A stretch of DNA of 6,466 bases. Origin: an uncultured Eubacterium sp. GTDB taxonomy: Bacteria; Bacillota; Clostridia; Lachnospirales; Lachnospiraceae. The notes beneath the pieces were generated by a model. It did not search any database and was not told the origin of the DNA. It saw only the letters and a program-made list of their open reading frames with translations. Position 1 is the stretch's first letter, and the number at the start of each line of letters is the position of its first letter. The stretch is from NCBI GenBank assembly GCA_958446835.1, contig CAUCXT010000080.1, positions 1-6,466 on the forward strand, written 5' to 3'. A program made the position numbers and the translations under genes. This document shows, one piece after another, positions 6,062 to 6,466 of this stretch.

Positions 6062-6439
6062 CTAATTCCCCTTTTCCTGTGTTCTGCCATCGATGAAGCT
6101 CACTTTCCGCACCGGTCTGAACTCATAGCTGACTGCAAGCATGTTATAGATTCTCTCCATCCAGTCAATAACATTATTGCCGTTAGTTCCAGGAAGCTTT
6201 CCTTCCATCGTGAGCTTGTACTCTAAAAGGTCTATAACATAACTCTTCAGGTGATTACGATACCTTGTATTCTTTGCCTCGTATGTCCTATATGTATTCT
6301 CCGGAATTCCCGCAAACTCTGCAAACTCCCTAACCGACATTCCTGTCCTTTTCCTTAACATAACCAGTCTTTCATAGAGCTCATCGCGCTCATCCTGTAG
6401 CATTTCGTTCACTAAAACACAATCTGTTGAAACATTCAT
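6062..6439 (-). CDS. Xre-like helix-turn-helix regulator
   Basis: This 125-residue protein is probably a DNA-binding transcriptional regulator. Residues about 21-76 match the Xre/cro fold: LYERLVMLRKRTGM (helix 1), SVREFAEFAG (helix 2), IPENTYRTYE (recognition helix) and a final helix with SYVIDLLEYKL. The rest (residues 77-125) is a short tail, NNVIDWMERIYNML onwards, that I do not recognise. The start at 6437-6439 is supported by a purine-rich site, AAGGAAGGGGG (6448-6458), 8 nt upstream. The stop is TAG at 6062-6064, and the duplicated-domain gene begins 3 nt later, so the two form a tight pair. Its promoter lies beyond the right edge. In integrative elements such regulators often control the recombination and transfer genes; that role is inferred from position only. 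Confidence 0.75.
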   Translation of the reverse strand: MNVSTDCVLVNEMLQDERDELYERLVMLRKRTGMSVREFAEFAGIPENTYRTYEAKNTRYRNHLKSYVIDLLEYKLTMEGKLPGTNGNNVIDWMERIYNMLAVSYEFRPVRKVSFIDGRTQEKGN

Positions 6440-6447
6440 ATATCCGT

Positions 6448-6458
6448 CCCCCTTCCTT
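6448..6458 (-). promoter_or_regulatory. Ribosome-binding site of the helix-turn-helix gene
   Basis: AAGGAAGGGGG on the - strand ends 8 nt before the ATG at 6437-6439. It supports that start over the internal ATG codons 12 and 27 codons further on. Only a few bases upstream of it are in the window, so no promoter can be assessed. Confidence 0.7.
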
Positions 6459-6466
6459 GTGATTTA

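Noticed and set aside
1..6466. CRISPR array, insertion sequence or transfer origin
   Set aside because: No regularly spaced short repeats, transposase gene, terminal inverted repeats or relaxase/nick-site pattern can be seen.

Overview
The window looks like gut Clostridia, most likely a Lachnospiraceae relative (Roseburia/Eubacterium/Butyrivibrio type). This is inferred from the protein families: a large secreted protein built of Listeria-Bacteroides (InlB-type B) repeats, a Tn916-like tyrosine integrase and a short DUF6462-like excisionase. No rRNA, tRNA or other direct taxonomic marker is present.

Left half (1-3512, + strand): the 3' part of one very large surface-protein gene. It is open to the left edge, so the start and signal peptide lie outside the window. 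The visible part has two rounds of the same layout: three B-type repeats followed by two Ig-like domains. A distinct C-terminal domain follows, with no LPXTG motif and no membrane anchor.

Middle (3513-3805): a very AT-rich intergenic stretch between two convergent genes. It holds a strong hairpin beyond the integrase stop codon. It is also bounded by a two-block direct repeat, one copy just after the surface-protein stop codon and the other across the integrase stop codon.

Right half (3806-6439, - strand), in transcription order: a helix-turn-helix (Xre-like) regulator; an unrecognised 228-residue protein made of two copies of one domain; a 120-bp gap; a small excisionase-like protein; and a tyrosine integrase. 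The genes form two tight pairs, each with a 3-nt gap. The order xis-int with int outermost is that of a Tn916-type integrative element. I infer that the element extends to the right of the window and ends in the 3513-3805 gap. A drop in GC content at about 3500 agrees with this, but the attachment site itself is not proven.

The least explained item is the duplicated-domain protein with its regulator partner, sitting in the recombination/control module of the putative element.
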